From: UBA10649 sp965278945
Lineage (GTDB): Bacteria > Actinomycetota > Actinomycetes > S36-B12
Assembly (NCBI GenBank): GCA_965278945.1
Contig: OZ257128.1
Location: 2,046,001-2,110,000, forward strand
Direction of reading: 5' to 3'
Length of the DNA: 64,000 bases
Below are positions 61,601 through 64,000 of this stretch, piece by piece. Position 1 is the stretch's first letter. Every line of letters begins with the position of its first letter. The position numbers and the translations under genes were made by a program. A model generated the notes under the pieces. The model had not been told where the DNA came from, searched no databases, and worked only from the letters and a program-made list of their open reading frames with translations.

Positions 61601-64000
61601 GTCAGAGAATCCAGAATCGGTCGTCCGCACACTCGATGAGGTCGGCGCCGATGACCTCGCCCTAGTCGGCGGGAAGGGCGCGAACCTCGGCGAGCTCGTC
61701 GCAGCGGGCATCCCCGTTCCCCACGCCTTCTGCGTCACGACGACGGCGTACCGACGGCACCTCGCCGAGAACGGACTCCACGGAGCGATCACTGTGCTCC
61801 TGGAGGCCATCGACTATGACGACACGGAGAGCATCGAGCGTCACGCCACCGCGATCCGCGCCGCGATCATGGAAGCGCCGACACCGCTCGACATCGAGCA
61901 GCAGATCGCGACCGCCTACGCGGCAATGAGCCAAGGTAAGCAAGGCATTCCCGTCTCGGTGCGCTCCTCCGCCACGGCCGAGGACCTGCCGGGCACGTCC
62001 TTCGCCGGACAGCAGGACACCTACCTCCACATCACCGGGCCGGCGAGCGTTATCGACGCGGTCAAGCGCTGCTGGGCCTCGCTGTGGACCGGTCGTGCCA
62101 TCGCGTACCGGCAGTCCCAGGGGTTCGCGCACGAGTCGGTGCTGCTCGCGGTGGTCGTCCAGGAGATGTTCCCGTCCGAGGTTTCCGGGGTGATGTTCAC
62201 CGCGAATCCGGTGACCTCGAACCCGTTCGAGTTCTTCCTCAACGCGAGCTGGGGCCTGGGCGAGGCCGTGGTGTCAGGACAGGTCAATCCCGACCAGATG
62301 ATCATCGCCAGACCAGGCCTCACCATCACGGATCGCCAGGTCAACGACAAGCAGGTCATGACCGTCCCCGATGAGTCCGGACAGGGCTCGACGACTGTCG
62401 CGGTTCCCGAGGACAAGCGCCTGATCCAGTCCCTGTCGGACGAGCAGATCACCGAGCTATGCCACATCGCGCAGCGCATCGAGGACCACTACGGGTTCCC
62501 GCAGGACATCGAGTGGGGCTGGGCGAATGGGCGGTTCGCCATCCTCCAGGCCCGCGAGATCACCGGCGCCAATCTCGACTTCGGTCACGAGCTTGAGGCA
62601 TGGAAGTCCCCGAATGCACGCGCGACGATGTACGACGAGCGCTGGGTCTGGTCGCGCGCGTACTCCGACGAGGCGCAGACCGGGCCGACCACCCCGTCCT
62701 TCTACACCTACCTGCAGCTGGGCATGACGAGCCTCAAGACCAAGGCCCTCGAGATGACGTGGACGACCGAGTGCCTGGGCTACTCCCCCGGTGAGTTCGG
62801 TGACATCCCCTACTTCCGCTGGTACGGAGCACGCGCCTACTACAACACCGCGTTCGAGCGGGAGCGGATCCGTCGCTTCATCCCGCCGTTCGCGCGCGAC
62901 GAGGCCACGTTGTGGCCGTTCCCGCAGGACGAGCGCGTCGAGATCAAGGACATGCCTTTCGCGTGGAACGAATGGACCTCGCTGCTGTGGCGCCTCCACA
63001 CCGAGACACCCGACGTGTCGCTCCTCGGCACCACCAAGGTGATGTACGAGGGTCTCGAACGGTGGACGGACGCAGAGGACGCCTTCTGGGCAGCCTTCGA
63101 CCTCCAGAACTCCAGCGTGGCGGAGATCTTCGCGGGCCAGGTCGCGTCCCGCGCGGGATCCCGGTTCGGCGAGAACGTGATCCTGCCGTTCACCATCTAC
63201 CTGTTCATGCTCCCCCAGTCATTGAATGCGCTGTGCCGCAGCTGGCTCGACGACGACGGCACGATCGCGAACCGGCTCGTCGCCGGACTGGAAACCAAGA
63301 CCAGCGAGGAGAACATCGAGGTCTGGCACCTGTCGCGAACGATCCGCGACTCCCAGCGGCTGACCGACATCGTCAAGAACAGCTCCAGTGACGACGTCAT
63401 GGCCGCGCTCGATGCGGACGACGAAGGGCAGCGATTCCGCAAGGAACTCGACGAGTTCCTCGGCAAGCACGGCCATCGCGGCGGAGCCGAGCGCGATGCC
63501 TACCACCCGCGCTGGCGCGACGACCCCGCCCTGCTCATCAACGTCATCCGCCCGATGGTCGATCGCGACGACGACGAGTCGCCCGAGTTTCACGAGACCC
63601 GCATGCGTGCGCTCATGCAGCAGACGAGGGCGGATGCGATCGCACGCCTCACGTCGCAGCCGATGGGCGAGCTCAAGGCTCCGTTCTTCGCATGGTTCGT
63701 CGACCTGGTGCAGGACTACATCCACTACCGCGACTTCGAGCGCTTCTACAACGACAAGACCATGTCCCGGAGCCGGGACCTCTACCAGGCGATCGCCGAC
63801 CGGTTCAAGAAGAAGGGCCTGCTGACCGACGCGGACGACATCTTCTTCCTCGGCCGCCAGGAGATGCTCGCCGCCGACACCGGTGAGCTCACGGCGCGGC
63901 AGATCGCGATCCGCGTGCGCGCCCGTAGGCGGGTCTACGACAAGTACTCACGGCAGGAACCCCCGAAGTTCATCCAGGGCTGGCGCACCTTCGACGACGT
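61599..64000 (+). CDS. PEP synthase-like protein (PEP/pyruvate-binding ATP-grasp), 3' end outside window
   Basis: About 800 residues are visible and the reading frame is open at the window edge. N-terminal PPDK/PEP-synthase ATP-grasp: GGKGANLGELVAAGIPVPH at about 25, SVRSSATAEDLPGTSFAGQQDTYL near 125-150, VSGVMFTANP, and EWGWANGRFAILQARE near 310. The middle part (about 325-800) is an unusual all-alpha segment seen in rifampin phosphotransferase-like and phenylphosphate-synthase-like proteins. The phosphohistidine swivel domain would lie to the right. Activity on PEP, pyruvate or another acceptor is open. Confidence 0.88.
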   Translation, partial: MSENPESVVRTLDEVGADDLALVGGKGANLGELVAAGIPVPHAFCVTTTAYRRHLAENGLHGAITVLLEAIDYDDTESIERHATAIRAAIMEAPTPLDIEQQIATAYAAMSQGKQGIPVSVRSSATAEDLPGTSFAGQQDTYLHITGPASVIDAVKRCWASLWTGRAIAYRQSQGFAHESVLLAVVVQEMFPSEVSGVMFTANPVTSNPFEFFLNASWGLGEAVVSGQVNPDQMIIARPGLTITDRQVNDKQVMTVPDESGQGSTTVAVPEDKRLIQSLSDEQITELCHIAQRIEDHYGFPQDIEWGWANGRFAILQAREITGANLDFGHELEAWKSPNARATMYDERWVWSRAYSDEAQTGPTTPSFYTYLQLGMTSLKTKALEMTWTTECLGYSPGEFGDIPYFRWYGARAYYNTAFERERIRRFIPPFARDEATLWPFPQDERVEIKDMPFAWNEWTSLLWRLHTETPDVSLLGTTKVMYEGLERWTDAEDAFWAAFDLQNSSVAEIFAGQVASRAGSRFGENVILPFTIYLFMLPQSLNALCRSWLDDDGTIANRLVAGLETKTSEENIEVWHLSRTIRDSQRLTDIVKNSSSDDVMAALDADDEGQRFRKELDEFLGKHGHRGGAERDAYHPRWRDDPALLINVIRPMVDRDDDESPEFHETRMRALMQQTRADAIARLTSQPMGELKAPFFAWFVDLVQDYIHYRDFERFYNDKTMSRSRDLYQAIADRFKKKGLLTDADDIFFLGRQEMLAADTGELTARQIAIRVRARRRVYDKYSRQEPPKFIQGWRTFDD

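Overview
The window is high-GC, densely coded actinobacterial chromosome. Signs of Actinomycetota are many GTG/TTG starts, GTGA/ATGA/TGATG gene overlaps, a relative of the mycothiol-dependent reductase Rv2466c, PknH-type and DUF3558-type secreted proteins, EphG-like and Pr6Pr-type proteins, and a RES/DUF2384-type toxin-antitoxin pair. I see no rRNA, tRNA, CRISPR array, transposase, integrase or phage gene. The genus cannot be fixed from the sequence alone.

Layout. 1-2626 (-): a membrane PAS-GGDEF-EAL protein, cut by the left edge. 2774-8718: pyruvate carboxylase coupled to an HbpS-like protein, a phytanoyl-CoA-dioxygenase-like protein and an SDR. 8808-11782: an NlpC/P60 wall hydrolase divergent from an OmpR-type two-component system. 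11871-12932: a tandem duplication of a small membrane protein together with its terminator. 12961-15350: a LysR regulator with a divergent 91-aa gene, then a secreted transglycosylase-like protein with a long structured leader. 15351-18262: two paralogous membrane diguanylate cyclases in tandem. 19507-24398: an oxidoreductase cluster with an apparently circularly permuted, Tat-exported flavin amine oxidase divergent from a P450, an epoxide-hydrolase-family protein, an MDR reductase and an SDR. 24381-27160 (-): YdeI-like protein, UbiA prenyltransferase, PknH-like secreted protein and Pr6Pr protein. 27231-30553: acyl-CoA dehydrogenase with an APH-type kinase, a 38-aa membrane peptide, a histidine phosphatase and a small protein. 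30550-33426 (-): DEAD-box helicase (probably initiated at ATT), TMEM175-like channel and a hydrolase. 33504-35739: two more GGDEF-family proteins with altered A-sites. 35842-41479: LemA, DUF2207 and a MacB-like ABC exporter. 41571-46345: mixed enzymes including a YUCCA-like flavin monooxygenase. 46342-49067: a processive glycosyltransferase coupled to a sixth GGDEF protein. 49071-57297: lipoproteins, redox proteins (Rv2466c-like, DsbB-like), class I aldolase, esterases and an acetyltransferase. 58017-59286: RES toxin and antitoxin. 59348-61560 (-): HAD, APH kinase and an unknown protein, divergent from a PEP-synthase-like gene cut by the right edge.

Themes. Six GGDEF-family proteins in 64 kb, one fused by translational coupling to a polysaccharide synthase, point to c-di-GMP control of an exopolysaccharide. 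Two separate loci (ACAD+APH and HAD+APH) carry the parts that are fused in vertebrate ACAD10/ACAD11. The best novelty candidates are the permuted amine oxidase, the DsbB variant with its second cysteine pair moved to an extra loop, the ATT-start helicase with an adjacent hairpin, and several strong palindromes in intergenic regions.
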